Source: Anaerolineae bacterium (GTDB taxonomy: Bacteria > Chloroflexota > Anaerolineae > 4572-78 > J111). From it: DNA of 64,000 nucleotides. Positions 63,322 through 64,000 of the stretch are shown one piece after another. The DNA is taken from the NCBI GenBank assembly GCA_022071955.1, contig JAJVIM010000022.1, forward strand, positions 228,253 through 292,252, in the 5' to 3' direction. The stretch's first letter is position 1. Each line of letters begins with the position of its first letter. The notes under the pieces are model-generated. The model ran no database searches, was not told the DNA's origin, and saw only the letters and a list, made by a program, of their open reading frames with translations. The position numbers were made by a program, and so were the translations under genes.

Positions 63322-64000
63322 ATGTCTGCCAAATTACTTAACCGCGGGCTCATCCTGCTGATCACCCTGATTTTTTTTGCAATGGCAGTGTGGCAGGCCG
63401 GGCAGGACAATCTTGATGTTGACGAGTTGTACGAAGCCACGCTGGTCAATCAGCACCTTTCTGATCTGTTGCGCGACTACCGGGTTTCGAGCCAGCTCAC
63501 CCACGTCCTGCTCACCAAATTGACCACCGCCGCTTGCCGCGACATCCTTTGCCTGCGGCTGGGGTCGATCATTGCCGGCACGTTGGGTATCCCCTTGATT
63601 TATCTGCTGGGACAAAAACTGGTGGGGCGTGCGACCGTGGGCATTTTCAGCGCGATTTTACTGTGCCTGGCCCAGGCTCATTTGCGCTACAGCGTCTTTA
63701 TTCGCGGTTATGCGTTGATGACCTGCCTGGCGTTGGTGAGCATGCTGGCATTTTGGCTGGCGCTGCGCACCAATCGGCGGCGCTGGTGGCTATTATTTTC
63801 TGTGGCCGCGGCGCTGAATATCTACAACCAGATTTTTTCGGCGCTGTTGCTGGTACCTCTGCTTATTTTTTTGGCCGGCTGGCTCTGGCTGCACCGGCGC
63901 AACTGGCAACGATATCTGGGCCCAATTCTGCTGGCCGGCGGCGCAGGCATAGTGCTGCTACTGCCGATGGCCGGGCTGTTGCTGGCCCAACAAAGTAATA
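63322..64000 (+). CDS. GT-C-like membrane protein, truncated by the window edge
   Basis: An open frame from ATG 63322 to the right edge, 226 codons without a stop, so the gene continues beyond 64000. It starts MSAKLLNRGLILLITLIFFA with a membrane span. The first external loop has AGQDNLDVDELYEATLVNQ (about 27-45), the acidic DE site expected of family 39/83-like glycosyltransferases. A HVLLTKL segment and then at least five further spans follow, including YSVFIRGYALMTCLALV. It is divergent from the glycan operon and likely shares its function. Shorter frames on this stretch in other frames are shadows. Confidence 0.75.
   Translation, partial: MSAKLLNRGLILLITLIFFAMAVWQAGQDNLDVDELYEATLVNQHLSDLLRDYRVSSQLTHVLLTKLTTAACRDILCLRLGSIIAGTLGIPLIYLLGQKLVGRATVGIFSAILLCLAQAHLRYSVFIRGYALMTCLALVSMLAFWLALRTNRRRWWLLFSVAAALNIYNQIFSALLLVPLLIFLAGWLWLHRRNWQRYLGPILLAGGAGIVLLLPMAGLLLAQQSN

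Noticed and set aside
1..64000. CRISPR arrays, tRNA/rRNA genes, prophage or transposase genes
   Set aside because: I found no direct-repeat/spacer pattern, cloverleaf or characteristic protein; the repeats present are short palindromes or low-complexity runs.

Overview
The window is about 64 kb of GC-rich bacterial chromosome. It most resembles Chloroflexota (Anaerolineae-like). That rests on gene content: MoxR/DUF58 pairs, YfhO-type and family-39-like membrane glycosyltransferases, a zinc-finger/winged-helix/MinD-like trio, Thr/Pro-linked surface proteins, a citramalate synthase beside leuCDB, and many short palindromic intergenic repeats. The assignment is an inference from gene families; there is no rRNA or other phylogenetic marker, and I cannot name a genus. 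I saw no rRNA, tRNA, CRISPR array, prophage or recognisable transposase.

Left part (1-10.3 kb), mostly core genes: homoserine dehydrogenase (-); a c-di-AMP (ydaO-type) riboswitch with its own promoter and terminator ahead of a SulP transporter gene translationally coupled to a LipM-like octanoyltransferase; a DUF503 protein; an M20 peptidase; gyrA followed by a pentapeptide-repeat protein gene; truD. From 29 down to 10.3 kb the minus strand carries a long co-directional block. It begins with a zinc-finger/winged-helix/MinD-like operon that ends in its own terminator. Next comes a putative biosynthetic cluster: carbamoyltransferase, a 2346-residue dimodular NRPS with reductive release, MbtH, and a second carbamoyltransferase. 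It runs with only a 34-base gap into a five-gene operon: an orphan solute-binding lipoprotein, a HAMP-GAF sensor without an output domain, an NTT/MFS-like membrane protein, a MinD-like protein with a degenerate P-loop, and a MoxR ATPase. The NRPS cluster is full of repeats: a MITE-like element upstream, an 81-bp repeat inserted in frame in its second A domain, and a palindrome-filled spacer that overlaps its stop codon.

Middle part (30-49.6 kb): a PfkB kinase and a convergent clan-A glycosidase-like surface protein; rpsF-ssb-rpsR with an unusually extended S18; a PpiC foldase; an RsbW/RsbV-like switch pair; a YfhO protein and an HDAC-family deacetylase (-); a second MoxR gene with DUF58; then leuC-leuD, class I aldolase, cimA, a YbaK-type deacylase and leuB. 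CimA plus LeuCDB would make 2-oxobutyrate from pyruvate for isoleucine, and LeuCDB also serves leucine.

Right part (49.6-64 kb): an eight-gene minus-strand operon for surface glycan or glycoprotein assembly. Several junctions overlap by a few bases. It encodes WecE- and WecD-like enzymes (dTDP-Fuc4NAc-type sugar), an ArnC/GtrB-like family 2 glycosyltransferase, and several large GT-C/YfhO-like membrane proteins; two of these genes look AT-richer than the rest. A divergent GT-C-like gene runs off the right edge.

The candidates for something undescribed are the NRPS/double-carbamoyltransferase cluster with its attached sensor operon, and the c-di-AMP control of a SulP-LipM operon.
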